64,000 bases of DNA from Deltaproteobacteria bacterium. GTDB lineage: Bacteria; Myxococcota; Kuafuiibacteriia; Kuafuiibacteriales; Kuafuiibacteriaceae. Position numbers and translations under genes: made by a program. Shown piece by piece: positions 34,035 to 42,823 of this stretch. The notes beneath the pieces are model-generated. The model saw only the letters and a list, made by a program, of their open reading frames with translations, was not told the origin of the DNA and made no database searches. Location: the NCBI GenBank assembly GCA_011526105.1, contig WYAZ01000128.1, positions 62,001 to 126,000 on the forward strand. Reading direction: 5' to 3'. Each line of letters starts with the position of its first letter. Within the stretch, counting starts at the first letter, position 1.

Positions 34035-35152
34035 TCCGGGGTCCCTTCCTTCATCTCGCGATCGGAGTTCTTCGACTGACCGAGCACCGCAGGCACGAGT
34101 CGGCTGAGCGCGCCCCCCCGCCCCCCGGACCATCGACGGTGAAAGCTCGAGAGCGCGAGGTTGATCATCGGACGCCAGCCCACGCGAACACTCGAAGACA
34201 GAGCGCGCCGGTAGTTGTCTTCGGCCGCGGCGAAGTTCTCGTCACGGGCCTCGACCTCCCCGAGGATGGCGTAGGCGGTGGCGAGCGCGAAGTCGATCTC
34301 CGCTCGATGACGCCCATAGAAGACCGGATCACTGCGCCACACGTGCAGGAGCCCGTCGCGGTAGCATTCGGCGTTGAGCCGCGCGCGCCCAGTGAGCTGC
34401 TCCGGGTGAACGCGATAGAGCAGAAGCGGCAGGTCCATGTACGCGAGGTCGTGGTGCTTCGAGATCTCCGACGACAGAACCCAGTCTTCGTACGCCCGAA
34501 TGCCCTCCCAGTGCCCGCCGATGGAGCGCACCACCTGGGTGCGGGCCATGATCGCACAACCCCAGGCCGGGTGAACCGAGGTGAGCAAGCGGTGGACGCG
34601 GCCGAAGTAGACCCGACGGTCCTTGTAGACCTCCGGCACCGCGGCGCTGAGCCCCGAGACCGGCACCGAGCTTCCGAAGTGATGAGCGAGGTCTTGCTCG
34701 AAGGTTCGAGGGGAAGGGCCGAGCCAGCGCGTGTGAAGCACCGACTCCTTCGTCACTTGTCCGTCAATCCACTCCTTGAAGTCGGAGAAGACCAAGGCCA
34801 CCTCGGGGCGAGCGTCGAGCACATCGGATTGAGCCCGCAGCCGATGCGCGAACTGCTTGTCGTCCGCGTCGCAGTACGCGAGGTACACGCCGCGGGCGGC
34901 GGCGATACCGGCGTTTCGAGCGCTGGCCACCCCGCCGTTGGGCTTCTTGATGTAGCGCAGCTTGTCGCCGTAGGGCCGCACCTTCGCCTCGGTGTCGTCG
35001 GTGGAGCCGTCGTCGACCACCAAGAGCTCGAAGTCATCGAAGTCCTGCTCGAGCACGCTGTCGATGGATTCACAAACCTCGTGCGCCCGATTGTAGGCCG
35101 CCATGACCACGCTCACTTTGGGTGGTCTCTGGGATGTCTCGGGCACCGGCAT
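34031..35152 (-). CDS. glycosyltransferase family 2 (GT-A fold)
   Basis: This 373-residue protein has a GT2 catalytic domain at ~10-200: SVVMAAYNRAHEVCESIDSV, VVDDGSTDDTEAKV, PNGGVASARNAGIAAARG and the D-x-D type YCDADDKQ near residue 95. WEGIRAYEDWVLSSEIS gives the catalytic E-D-W/xED motif near 240. The C-terminal ~120 residues are helical (ALATAYAILGEVEARDENFA) and TPR-like. The start at 35152 has AAGG 6-7 bases upstream. It is the first gene of a pair with the FemAB-like gene and is divergent from a GT4 enzyme; it is probably for surface glycan synthesis. Confidence 0.88.
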   Translation of the reverse strand: MPVPETSQRPPKVSVVMAAYNRAHEVCESIDSVLEQDFDDFELLVVDDGSTDDTEAKVRPYGDKLRYIKKPNGGVASARNAGIAAARGVYLAYCDADDKQFAHRLRAQSDVLDARPEVALVFSDFKEWIDGQVTKESVLHTRWLGPSPRTFEQDLAHHFGSSVPVSGLSAAVPEVYKDRRVYFGRVHRLLTSVHPAWGCAIMARTQVVRSIGGHWEGIRAYEDWVLSSEISKHHDLAYMDLPLLLYRVHPEQLTGRARLNAECYRDGLLHVWRSDPVFYGRHRAEIDFALATAYAILGEVEARDENFAAAEDNYRRALSSSVRVGWRPMINLALSSFHRRWSGGRGGALSRLVPAVLGQSKNSDREMKEGTPE

Positions 35153-35242
35153 GACGCCTTCGGATCTCCTCGAAATTGGCGCGAAACACAAGGCGCACCG
35201 GCGTCCTTGCCGCAGGTCCGGCGAAAGGCTAACCCACGTTTC

Positions 35243-36328
35243 ATGGGGCGACGCATCGCCTATCTCACGAACAGCCTGCGATCCGGCGGGCTCGAGCGCG
35301 TGGTGACCCTCCTCGCGGCGGGGATGAAGGAACGAGGGCATACGCCCTTCATCTGCTGCTACGACGCGCGCGGCGACATCGAGGCCGACCGCGCCGAGGG
35401 CCTCGGCATCCCGGTCGAGGTGATCCTTCGCGAACCCGGGATTGACCTCGGTTATATCCGCAAGCTGCGGCGCTGGCTGCGCAGCGTGCGAGCCGACGTA
35501 GTCCACACGCACAACTCCACCGCGCTGTTCTACGGCGCGCTGGCCGGCGTGGCGGCGGGCACTCCGGTGCGCATCGCCACCGAGCACGACGGCGTCTTTC
35601 CGCGGAGCCGACGCGCCGCAGTGTCCAATCGCTGGCTCGTGGCCTCGGCGCTGACCCACACGGTGGCCGTCTCGGAGGCCGTGAAGACCTTGTGGGTCGA
35701 GAGCGACGGCATCGACGCGGAGCGCGTGCAGGTCATTCCCAACGGCGTCCCCGACACCCGCCTCGATCGCACGGCACACGACGGCTTCACGATTGGCACC
35801 GTCGGACGTCTGAGCACCGAAAAAGGCGCCGATGTCCTGCTCCGTGCGTTTGCCGAGCTCGCCAAGACCAGGACCGACCTCAGGCTCATCCTCGTCGGTG
35901 ACGGCCCGGCTCGGCCGGAGGTCGAGGGCGAGATCGCGGCCCTCGGGCTTCGAGATCGCGTCGAGCTGCTCGGCACTCGGAGCGACGTGCCCGAGCTGCT
36001 CGCAGGCTTCGATCTGTTCGTGCTCCCCTCGCGGCGCGAAGGTCTGCCCCTCGCCATCCTCGAGGCGATGGCGGCCGGGCTGCCGATCGTGGCCTCCAAG
36101 GTGGGCGGCATCCCGGAGGCGATCTCGCATGGGGACCAGGGACTCCTCGTCCCCCCCGAAGACGTGGGTGCGCTGGCGGGGGCCATCGATCGACTGATCC
36201 TCGAACCGGACAGGCGTACGGCCCTGGGACGGTCGGCGCGGCGACGCTTCGAAGAACACTACGAGCTCTCGAAGATGGTCGATCGCTACGAGGCGCTCAT
36301 GCACTCGGGCGACCGGCCTCTACGCTGA
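35243..36328 (+). CDS. glycosyltransferase family 4 (GT-B fold)
   Basis: This 361-residue retaining GT-B enzyme has the N-terminal GSGGLERVV-type loop (LRSGGLERVVTLLAAGM), DVVHTHNSTALFYGALAG, VSEAVK...VIPNGVP at ~165-190, IGTVGRLSTEKGADVLLRAF at ~205-225, VGDGP at ~240 and the E-x7-E donor-binding motif in PSRREGLPLAILEAMAAGLP near 285-305. It is similar to EpsF/WcaL-type capsule or EPS transferases; the sugar is unknown. The 3' end overlaps the convergent GNAT gene by 32 bases. Confidence 0.9.
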   Translation: MGRRIAYLTNSLRSGGLERVVTLLAAGMKERGHTPFICCYDARGDIEADRAEGLGIPVEVILREPGIDLGYIRKLRRWLRSVRADVVHTHNSTALFYGALAGVAAGTPVRIATEHDGVFPRSRRAAVSNRWLVASALTHTVAVSEAVKTLWVESDGIDAERVQVIPNGVPDTRLDRTAHDGFTIGTVGRLSTEKGADVLLRAFAELAKTRTDLRLILVGDGPARPEVEGEIAALGLRDRVELLGTRSDVPELLAGFDLFVLPSRREGLPLAILEAMAAGLPIVASKVGGIPEAISHGDQGLLVPPEDVGALAGAIDRLILEPDRRTALGRSARRRFEEHYELSKMVDRYEALMHSGDRPLR

Positions 36329-37052
36329 GCGGCCAGCGCCCGAGCAAGAGCCGGTCGAAGGCGCGAACGAGGTAGACGCGGTCGTCGATGACCGAGAGTT
36401 TGCCGAGGATCCGGTGTTCGAGCACCCGGCCCACCTCTTTCCATCCGATGGTGCGGTAGAGCCACAAGGCCGAGGTGTTGGTGGCCTCGACGTAGCCATA
36501 CGAGGCGGAGTAGCCCATCTCGTGCTGCGCCTGCTGCACCGACCGAGCGAAGAGGTTTCCTCGACCGCGCGCGGCCTCCGCGAGCCAGTAGTCGAAGGTG
36601 TAGACCTCGCCCTTCGTGGGCCGGAGAGGCAGCCAGTGGAGATCGGCATGCACGACCTCCGTGGGGTCATCGGAGCCGAGGACGAAGAAGACGTAGCCGA
36701 TGGCCTCACCCGCGTCTTCGGCCACGAAGCCCTGAGCGCCCTGCGCAAGCCGCGCCTCGAGGGTGGGGAGCCGTGCCGGCTCGGTGCGCTCGAGCAACGC
36801 GCGCAGCCGAGGGAGCTCCGAAGGGCCGTAGGGCAGCACCCGAAACGAGGGGTCCGCATCTTTGGGGCGCACGCGATGAGCGGGCAAGCTCAGGTCCACT
36901 CGCAGGAGCACGAGCTGACGATCTGGGTGGTAGGCCCGAAGCTTGAGTTCGCCCGCCACCTTGCGAGCCGCCCCCTTGGGCCCCTCCTGTTGCCAGATGA
37001 GCCGCAGCTTGGAGAGTTTCCCGAGCGCCGACACGCGCGGAGCATACCTCAT
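36297..37052 (-). CDS. GNAT-family acetyltransferase
   Basis: This 251-residue protein has a GNAT domain at ~70-230: FRVLPYGPSELPRLRALLER, AEDAGEAIGYVFFV, the acetyl-CoA loop in LAEAARGRGNLFARSVQQAQ near 165, then the C-terminal strand/helix YVEATNTSALWLYRTIGWKE. The N-terminal ~65 residues are basic and of no known family. Its place beside two glycosyltransferases and a FemAB-like enzyme suggests envelope glycan acylation (inference). The ATG at 37052 is used; a GTG a few codons on is possible. Confidence 0.78.
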   Translation of the reverse strand: MRYAPRVSALGKLSKLRLIWQQEGPKGAARKVAGELKLRAYHPDRQLVLLRVDLSLPAHRVRPKDADPSFRVLPYGPSELPRLRALLERTEPARLPTLEARLAQGAQGFVAEDAGEAIGYVFFVLGSDDPTEVVHADLHWLPLRPTKGEVYTFDYWLAEAARGRGNLFARSVQQAQHEMGYSASYGYVEATNTSALWLYRTIGWKEVGRVLEHRILGKLSVIDDRVYLVRAFDRLLLGRWPLSVEAGRPSA

Positions 37053-37102
37053 TTTGTCCCGGCGGGCTGGACTACGAACGGCCGTCGGTTCACCCATCGG
37101 GG

Positions 37103-37951
37103 ATGAAGCTGCTGTCATTCGCCCGCGAAGGGCGGACCTCCGTGGGCGCCCTCGCGGCGGACGGGCGCGTGATCGATTTGACTCAGGCCTCGGCCGGCCG
37201 ACTGAGCTCGATGAAGGAAGCGCTCGGTGATCTCGAGGCGACGCGAACGTGGATTAAGGCCGGCGCCCCCAGTGTCGAGCTCGATGCGCTCGTCCTGTTG
37301 CCCCCGGTGCCGGACCCTCAGAAAATCCTGTGTGTCGGCGTGAACTACGACGAGCACAGAAAAGAGACCGGACGCAGCGAGAGCGCCTATCCGGTCCTCT
37401 TCACGCGCTTCACAAACACTCTGATCCCGCATCGTGCCCCGCTTCTCCGGCCCAAAGTCTCCGAGACGTTCGACTTCGAGGGTGAGATGGCGGTGGTCAT
37501 CGGACGGCGGGCGCGGCGAGTCGCCGAACACGACGCCTTGAACCACGTGGGCGGCTATGCGTGCTTTGTCGATGCCACCTTGCGCGATTGGCAGCGCCAC
37601 ACGCATCAGTTCACCCCGGGCAAGAACTTCCCGAGCACTGGTGCCTTTGGTCCATGGATCACGACCGCGGATGAGATCCCAGACCCCCAGGCGCTGGAGC
37701 TCGTGACCCGCCTCAACGGGACCGAGGTTCAGAGATCGAGCACGAGCGCGATGATCTTCTCGGTGGCCGCGCTCATCGCGTACATCTCAGAGTTCACGGA
37801 GCTCGTCCCGGGCGACGTCATCGCCACCGGCACCCCGAGCGGCGTCGGGCATGCGCGAAAGCCACCGCTGTACATGAAGGATGGAGATGTGCTCGAGGTC
37901 GAGATCAGCGTGCTCGGCGTGCTCGAGAACCCAGTGCAGGACGAGCCCTAG
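37103..37951 (+). CDS. fumarylacetoacetate hydrolase (FAH) family protein
   Basis: This 282-residue protein has the FAH C-terminal catalytic domain: KILCVGVNYDEHRKETGR at ~75-92, DFEGEMAVVIGRRAR with the metal-binding E-x-E at ~127-141, DATLRDWQRHTHQFTPGKNF at ~155-175, then GDVIATGTPSGVGHARKPPL near 250. The family includes hydrolases, isomerases and decarboxylases of ring-cleavage products. No linked aromatic catabolism genes are visible, so the substrate is open. The ATG at 37103 is preceded by CGGGG. Its TAG stop (37949-37951) is formed by the first bases of the adjoining MITE. Confidence 0.88.
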   Translation: MKLLSFAREGRTSVGALAADGRVIDLTQASAGRLSSMKEALGDLEATRTWIKAGAPSVELDALVLLPPVPDPQKILCVGVNYDEHRKETGRSESAYPVLFTRFTNTLIPHRAPLLRPKVSETFDFEGEMAVVIGRRARRVAEHDALNHVGGYACFVDATLRDWQRHTHQFTPGKNFPSTGAFGPWITTADEIPDPQALELVTRLNGTEVQRSSTSAMIFSVAALIAYISEFTELVPGDVIATGTPSGVGHARKPPLYMKDGDVLEVEISVLGVLENPVQDEP

Positions 37952-38109
37952 AGAGCCGAACCGCATATCGGACCGAGTCGGACGAAGGACCCGGAATCTC
38001 GGGCAAGGCGCGACGATTGAGTTGGGTCGGCCCCAACGATTGAGGAGCAACGCAGACAGGGATTTCGGGGGCAAGTACGACGACGGGAGGTATGCGGTTC
38101 GGCTCTCTA
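37949..38109. mobile_element. MITE-like element, copy 2 (161 bp with TA ends)
   Basis: A 161-base element inverted relative to copy 1 at 12333-12493, with 19-bp terminal inverted repeats that match perfectly here (TAGAGAGCCGAACCGCATA and its complement) and TA at both ends. The two copies differ by nine substitutions and no indels in my alignment. It has no protein-coding capacity of its own. It lies between the convergent FAH and lipoprotein genes and supplies the TAG stop of the FAH gene. Confidence 0.9.
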
Positions 38110-38120
38110 TGGAGCTAGGC

Positions 38121-38663
38121 TCACTCGTAGGCGACGAAGGTGATCTGGACGTTCACCTTGAGGTCGAAGTCCTGAGGCCGGGAAGACACCGCATCACCTC
38201 GGATACCTACCTTGAAGTCACTCGCGAGCATTCGAGTCTGCATCACCTTCAGATCGTCCTCGCTCGCGCTGACCGGGACATCGAACATCGCCCCCTCCGG
38301 CACTTCTTCGATCTCGGTGAGTGCGACGGTCGCGTCTTTCTCAACGTAGACCTGCACGTTCTTCATGATCGTGGCGAGACCGAGGCTACCAATGCCCTTC
38401 GAGTCGCCGTCGACCGCGAGCACGATACGCTCGACCCCGATTCGGCTCGGAGCCTTGCCGTCCAGCTTGCCAGTGGATTGAGTGATGAACTCATGAAACG
38501 GGTTGCCGCTGTCGGATGTGATCGACTTGTCCCGGTTGTAAGCCTCGTTGCGAATGTCGCCTTCTTTGATGCCGCCTACGTCCAGGGCGATGGGCTGAGA
38601 GGTCAAGACCTCACCGCCGCAGGCGACGAAGAAGAGAGCCAAGAGCGGAGATGGGCGCTTCAT
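38121..38663 (-). CDS. lipoprotein of unknown function
   Basis: This 180-residue protein has a lipobox (LLALFFVAC, Cys near residue 15). The mature part is a beta-rich domain (APSRIGVERIVLAVDGDSKG, NVQVYVEKDATVALTEIEEV, DFDLKVNVQITFVAYE). I recognise no family. The gene ends 11 bases from MITE copy 2 and is followed upstream, 43 bases away, by the stop of the RRM-TPR gene on the same strand. Confidence 0.68.
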   Translation of the reverse strand: MKRPSPLLALFFVACGGEVLTSQPIALDVGGIKEGDIRNEAYNRDKSITSDSGNPFHEFITQSTGKLDGKAPSRIGVERIVLAVDGDSKGIGSLGLATIMKNVQVYVEKDATVALTEIEEVPEGAMFDVPVSASEDDLKVMQTRMLASDFKVGIRGDAVSSRPQDFDLKVNVQITFVAYE

Positions 38664-38706
38664 GGGACACACTCTCGGGCCAAAGCCGACCAGCACGCAA
38701 GGGGGG

Positions 38707-40623
38707 TCAGGGCTTGGCGGAGGCGCGATGCGCCCGCTCTCGCACGATCTCGAGCAGCTCATGAAACTTCGAGTTCTGTCGGATCGAGTCGAGGTCGGTG
38801 TCGGTCTCTGGGATGAGGTCGTCGAGCCCGAGCTTCACCGAGCGCTCGAGCTGCTCGAGCGCCTCCTTCGGCTCGCCCGCCAGCGCGTGGTAGCAGGCCA
38901 GGTTGTAGGCCCCCCAGACCGTATCGAAGAACCCGCGGGCGAGCTTCGCTGCCTTCACCGCCTCTTCTTTTTGACCGGCCTGAACGAGCGCCACCGCCCA
39001 CAATCCGCAGGCCATCTGGGAGCGCGCGATCGCACATGCGCGGTCGAGCGGAGCGGTGGCCTCCGCCGGCTTGGCGAGCGCGAGCAGCGCGTGGCCCTCC
39101 GCCATCAAGTTGCGCCACGAAGACGGTGCCAGCGCCTGTCCCTGCTGCGCTCGGGTCAAAGCCTCCTGGTACCGACCGAGCAGGTAGAGCACGTTCGAGA
39201 GCATGCCGTGGGTCACCGAGCTGGTGGGATCCATCTGGTGACTCTGCTCGAGGTCCTGAAGCGCCCCTTCGAGATCGCGGACCCGCTGCTTGCCGAAGGC
39301 TCGGAAGCGCAAGACCCAGGCTTTGGCGGCCGGGGCCAATCCGCCCCGCTCGAGGATCTGACTGAAGCGTTCCATCGCCTCCGGCACCCGCGCGTCGTAG
39401 TAGAGCAGGTTGGCCCGGAAGAAGTCCGCGTACGGGTAGCCTTGCTTCGTCTTCTCGAGGCGATCGAGCATGCACTCGAGCGCAACGCGATCTTCAGGCT
39501 CGCCGTCCGCGTCGAAGGCGAGCATGAGCGCGAGCGATCGAAGCACCATCGCGTCGGCCTCAGCCGGAAAGGCGGCCTGCAACTTCCGGGTGGCCTCGAG
39601 CGAGGCTTCGATCTCGTTCCTGCGTAAAAGCGCCACCGCGGTCCCGAGCAGCGGAGAGGCGGCCATCGCCGGACTCCCGCTCAGGTCGGTCACGTGTACG
39701 TAGAGCTTGGGGAACGACACCCCCAGCTTCTCACCGATGCGCCGAGCGAACACGGCGGCCAACCCGAGGATCTCATCCTCGGTCCCCTCTTCTTGGACAC
39801 CCCAGAGAATGCGATTCTCCAAGGCGTCGACGAGGGTCAGCGAGATGTGGGCCTGCCCGTTCTCCTTGCGGGTGAGCGAGCCCAAGACCAGTCGACCCGC
39901 GCTGCGCCGCCGAGCGAAACGGGCGCGCTCGTCGGCCGCGAGGCTCTCCACGTCCGTGGGCCTCGGGACCGGCAGCACCTTGAGCGGCTGCACCTCCGCG
40001 AGGTTCACCGCGAGCGCCTGCGCGAAAGCCGAACCGAGGTAGGCCCCGCCCGAGGCCTGTCCGTACACATCGAAGGGCACGATGAGCAGCGTGTCCTTCG
40101 AGACCTCCGGCAGACCTTCGCTGAAGAGCGCCCGGCCGAGGATGACCCCCAGCGCGAGCACGATGCCCACGAACACGAGCCACGGTCCGAGGTTCTTGCG
40201 TGAAGGGATGGGGGTGGTCTCCGCGAAGGGATTGAGCGGAGGCGGAAACGGCGTCCGAAGGGGCGTGAGGCGGTCCGGCTCGCGCTCGGCGTCGAAGTCA
40301 CCGTCGGCCGCCTCGGGATCGGAGGCCCGCTTCATGACCGGGACCTCGCCGGTCGCCGCGCCCGCTGCCTTTGGTCCCTTGGGTTCGGCGACGAGGACCC
40401 GAAGCTCACGACCGAGGAACTGCGTGCCGTGCAGCGCCTCGATGGCCCGTTGAGCCTGTTCGTCGGTGCCGAGCTGCACGAACCCAAAGCCCCGGGGTTT
40501 GCCGCTGTCTCGATCCTTAATGATGGAGATGAAGCTGATCTCGCCGAAGGGAGCGAATAGACCCGAGATCGCCTCTTCGGTCGCCTCCTCGGCGAGCCCC
40601 CCTATGAACAAACGGCTCTTCAC
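38707..40623 (-). CDS. membrane-anchored RRM protein with TolB-like and TPR domains
   Basis: This 638-residue fusion starts with an RNA-recognition motif at ~1-82, with RNP2 LFIGGL and RNP1 KPRGFGFVQL both intact. A ~65-residue charged/Pro-rich linker follows, then a single membrane helix (LVFVGIVLALGVILGRALF, ~150-170). Next is a TolB/FlgO-like alpha-beta domain at ~180-320 (LLIVPFDVYGQASG, AGRLVLGSLTRKENGQAHIS, LVDALENRILWGVQEE), then TPR-type helices to the end. The predicted topology puts the RRM in the cytoplasm and TolB/TPR outside. A GTG at 40623 is used; a GTG at 40668 would overlap the divergent gene. RNA binding is inferred from the RNP motifs only. Confidence 0.8.
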   Translation of the reverse strand: MKSRLFIGGLAEEATEEAISGLFAPFGEISFISIIKDRDSGKPRGFGFVQLGTDEQAQRAIEALHGTQFLGRELRVLVAEPKGPKAAGAATGEVPVMKRASDPEAADGDFDAEREPDRLTPLRTPFPPPLNPFAETTPIPSRKNLGPWLVFVGIVLALGVILGRALFSEGLPEVSKDTLLIVPFDVYGQASGGAYLGSAFAQALAVNLAEVQPLKVLPVPRPTDVESLAADERARFARRRSAGRLVLGSLTRKENGQAHISLTLVDALENRILWGVQEEGTEDEILGLAAVFARRIGEKLGVSFPKLYVHVTDLSGSPAMAASPLLGTAVALLRRNEIEASLEATRKLQAAFPAEADAMVLRSLALMLAFDADGEPEDRVALECMLDRLEKTKQGYPYADFFRANLLYYDARVPEAMERFSQILERGGLAPAAKAWVLRFRAFGKQRVRDLEGALQDLEQSHQMDPTSSVTHGMLSNVLYLLGRYQEALTRAQQGQALAPSSWRNLMAEGHALLALAKPAEATAPLDRACAIARSQMACGLWAVALVQAGQKEEAVKAAKLARGFFDTVWGAYNLACYHALAGEPKEALEQLERSVKLGLDDLIPETDTDLDSIRQNSKFHELLEIVRERAHRASAKP

Positions 40624-40658
40624 ACCCGACCCTGCGCCCCCTTTGGTATACTCCGCCG

Positions 40659-42689
40659 GTGGTGACACACAAGACGCCGGCCTCCGTCGGTCGGACCTCC
40701 CCCAGCCCCAAGCTCGACCGGGGCGAAGACCGGGCGCTGGACGCTAAACGCACCCAGGTCCTCGGGAAGCTCGGCCTGAGCAACCCGAACGACCTGCCCC
40801 CGTCTGCCAAGAGCATGCTCGAGAGCGTCCTCGAAGGGAACAAAGGCCGCCTCGAGGTCATCGACCCCGAGGACCTCGCCCGGCGGCTCCGCGATCAGAG
40901 CGCCGTCAGCTTCGGAGAGATCTTCCGTCCCTCTTTCGAGAAGCCGGACCGCCTCCCGATCCCCGGGAACTTGGACCTGACCAAGGAGCGGAAGGACAAG
41001 CAGTTTCAAGTGCAGGGTAGCCTGCGCGGGGATGAGCACCCCGTCAACCGGCTCATGAAGGACCTCGACATCAATCCGAGCGCCTTCGGGCCGGAAGTGA
41101 AGGCGGTCATCGACCGGACCCGGGGCGCGGACCTCGGCCACGGCCCCACCTGGAACGACCTCGTGCGCGATCTCGCGGTCGCGAGCGTCAAGGACAAGCC
41201 GCTCGCGGCGCTCGGCAAGGAGGAGGGGATCAAAGGCGCCCGTCTCGAAGGTGCAACCGCGGCGTCGATGGGGCTCGGGCTCGAAAAGACCGCGAAGACC
41301 CACGGTGAAAAGGAGGCCCGCCTCGAGGACTCCCCCGAGCTGATGATGAACAGCGAGAAGGTCCGTAACCCCGGGCAAGAAGAGCGGCGCGCCGAGGCGG
41401 TCGTTCATCTGCAGGGCGCCCTCGCGGACGCGGGCCTCTCCAAGGCGCAGCTCGAAGACTTTGGGCCGGTGATCGACAAGGTCCTGCGACAGGGCCAGCT
41501 CCGCGGAAGTCCCACCGAGAAGGCCTGGGCCATCGTGGGAAACATCGCGATGGTTCGGGACGGAAGGGCGCTCCCGAAAGACACCGTGGTCGACAGCCCA
41601 GAAGGTCGAAGTGTGACGTGTCTGGTGGCGGCGGCCCAGCTCCTCGAACTCGCAGGATCAAAGTACGGTGTGCAGATGGACACCAGTCGGGCGGACGGCG
41701 TGGGACGAATCCTCGAGGGCTACGTCGGCACCTCGAAGGACACAAAAAAGAGCAGCTCGAAGCTCCGCGATCTCGGCAAGGGTGCCAAGGGAGCAAAGCC
41801 CACGAACGGGCCCAAAGGCAAGTCCACACCTGGGGTCACCGCCGCCCACGAGCAAGCGCGTCGCATGGGCTTCGACCCCGCACACCCCGCCACGCAGCAC
41901 ACGATCAAGGACATCGAGACCGCCTTCACCCAAGTCATCGGCGACGGCAAGAAGAGCGACGCCGATGTCGCCATCGCAGGGGTGGGCTGGCTCGAACAGA
42001 ACGCCGGCAACGCGCACGCCGGACTTCGGGCGCATGTCGAAGGCATCCTCGGTAATGAGCCCAAGGATCCGGCGCTGCACGAGCAGATGCGTCAGTTCGT
42101 GATGAGCAAGGTGGCGCTCTGCGCCGCAGCCGGAAAAGACGGATATCTCGAGATGCTCGCGAGGAGCGGCGTCGGCGGTCCTCCCAATGCGGGGGGCGCG
42201 GGCGCCATGGCGGGCATGATGGGCCCGGGCGGACTCCCGGGGGCGGCGGCCGGTGTCTTCGACAAGTACGGGGTCACGAACCCACTGATGCGGCAGGCGA
42301 TGGGGGCCGCGATTCTTCACGACCCAGCGCTGTCGCACGAGGATCGCATCACGCTGCTCCTGATGCTCATCACGCAGAACATGGACAAGGACCGACTCCG
42401 CAAGATGGACGAGCTCACCGAGCTGGATCGCAAGGACGCAGCGAAGGCGAAGCTCGAGGCCGGAGGCACCGGCGGGGAGAAACCTCCAGAAGGGGCCGAG
42501 GGCGCAACACCACCCGCGCCGCCAGAGGCACCTCCAGCGAACGCCGAGCCGCAGAAGGCCCGCGACGTGGTGATGTTCGAACTCGATCGCATCGGAAAGA
42601 TGCGAGACCAGATCTTTACGGCGCTGATGGAGATCATCAAGAAGAAGGACGAATCCGTGCGCGGCGTGCTGCAATCGATGCAGCGATAG
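40659..42689 (+). CDS. large protein of unknown function
   Basis: I do not recognise this 676-residue protein. It is soluble, mostly helical and charged, with no signal peptide. The N-terminal ~20 residues are Ser/Thr/Pro rich, a Lys/Gly/Ser-rich spacer lies near 360-390, and a Gly/Met/Pro-rich patch (GPPNAGGAGAMAGMMGPGGL) near 508-528. After ~590 there is a Pro/Ala/Glu-rich linker, and a final amphipathic helix (RIGKMRDQIFTALMEIIKKK). The start is a GTG at 40659 with a TATACT sequence only a few bases upstream. The GTG start of the RRM gene is 35 bases away on the other strand, so the two share a promoter region. Confidence 0.72.
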   Translation: MVTHKTPASVGRTSPSPKLDRGEDRALDAKRTQVLGKLGLSNPNDLPPSAKSMLESVLEGNKGRLEVIDPEDLARRLRDQSAVSFGEIFRPSFEKPDRLPIPGNLDLTKERKDKQFQVQGSLRGDEHPVNRLMKDLDINPSAFGPEVKAVIDRTRGADLGHGPTWNDLVRDLAVASVKDKPLAALGKEEGIKGARLEGATAASMGLGLEKTAKTHGEKEARLEDSPELMMNSEKVRNPGQEERRAEAVVHLQGALADAGLSKAQLEDFGPVIDKVLRQGQLRGSPTEKAWAIVGNIAMVRDGRALPKDTVVDSPEGRSVTCLVAAAQLLELAGSKYGVQMDTSRADGVGRILEGYVGTSKDTKKSSSKLRDLGKGAKGAKPTNGPKGKSTPGVTAAHEQARRMGFDPAHPATQHTIKDIETAFTQVIGDGKKSDADVAIAGVGWLEQNAGNAHAGLRAHVEGILGNEPKDPALHEQMRQFVMSKVALCAAAGKDGYLEMLARSGVGGPPNAGGAGAMAGMMGPGGLPGAAAGVFDKYGVTNPLMRQAMGAAILHDPALSHEDRITLLLMLITQNMDKDRLRKMDELTELDRKDAAKAKLEAGGTGGEKPPEGAEGATPPAPPEAPPANAEPQKARDVVMFELDRIGKMRDQIFTALMEIIKKKDESVRGVLQSMQR

Positions 42690-42733
42690 AAGATCTCGCA
42701 AGCGCGGGTCCGACCTCCCCTTACGACAACCCA

Positions 42734-42765
42734 CAATCGAGTGCCGCGCTTACGTCGCTCGATTG
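42734..42765. promoter_or_regulatory. 8-bp inverted repeat upstream of the J-domain gene
   Basis: CAATCGAG at 42734-42741 pairs perfectly with CTCGATTG at 42758-42765 across a 16-base spacer. It lies 45 bases after the stop of the 676-residue gene and about 60 bases before the next start, so it could be an operator for the downstream gene or a weak terminator. No U-tract follows it. Confidence 0.4.
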
Positions 42766-42823
42766 ACCCCACCTCCAGGCGAGGGAATGATGGCGAAGGC
42801 CCCGAAGATCTCGGGAGGTGTCG

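Noticed and set aside
33779-35242. Upstream extension of the GT4 frame by nearly 500 codons
   Set aside because: This part is antisense to the FemAB and GT2 genes; GT-B homology begins at the ATG at 35243.
35153-36304. Upstream extension of the GT2 frame on the minus strand
   Set aside because: Antisense to the GT4 gene; GT2 homology begins just after the ATG at 35152.
37787-38074. Small open frame across MITE copy 2, with a similar peptide in copy 1
   Set aside because: The peptides match only because the DNA repeats match; frame and ends differ and there is no start signal.
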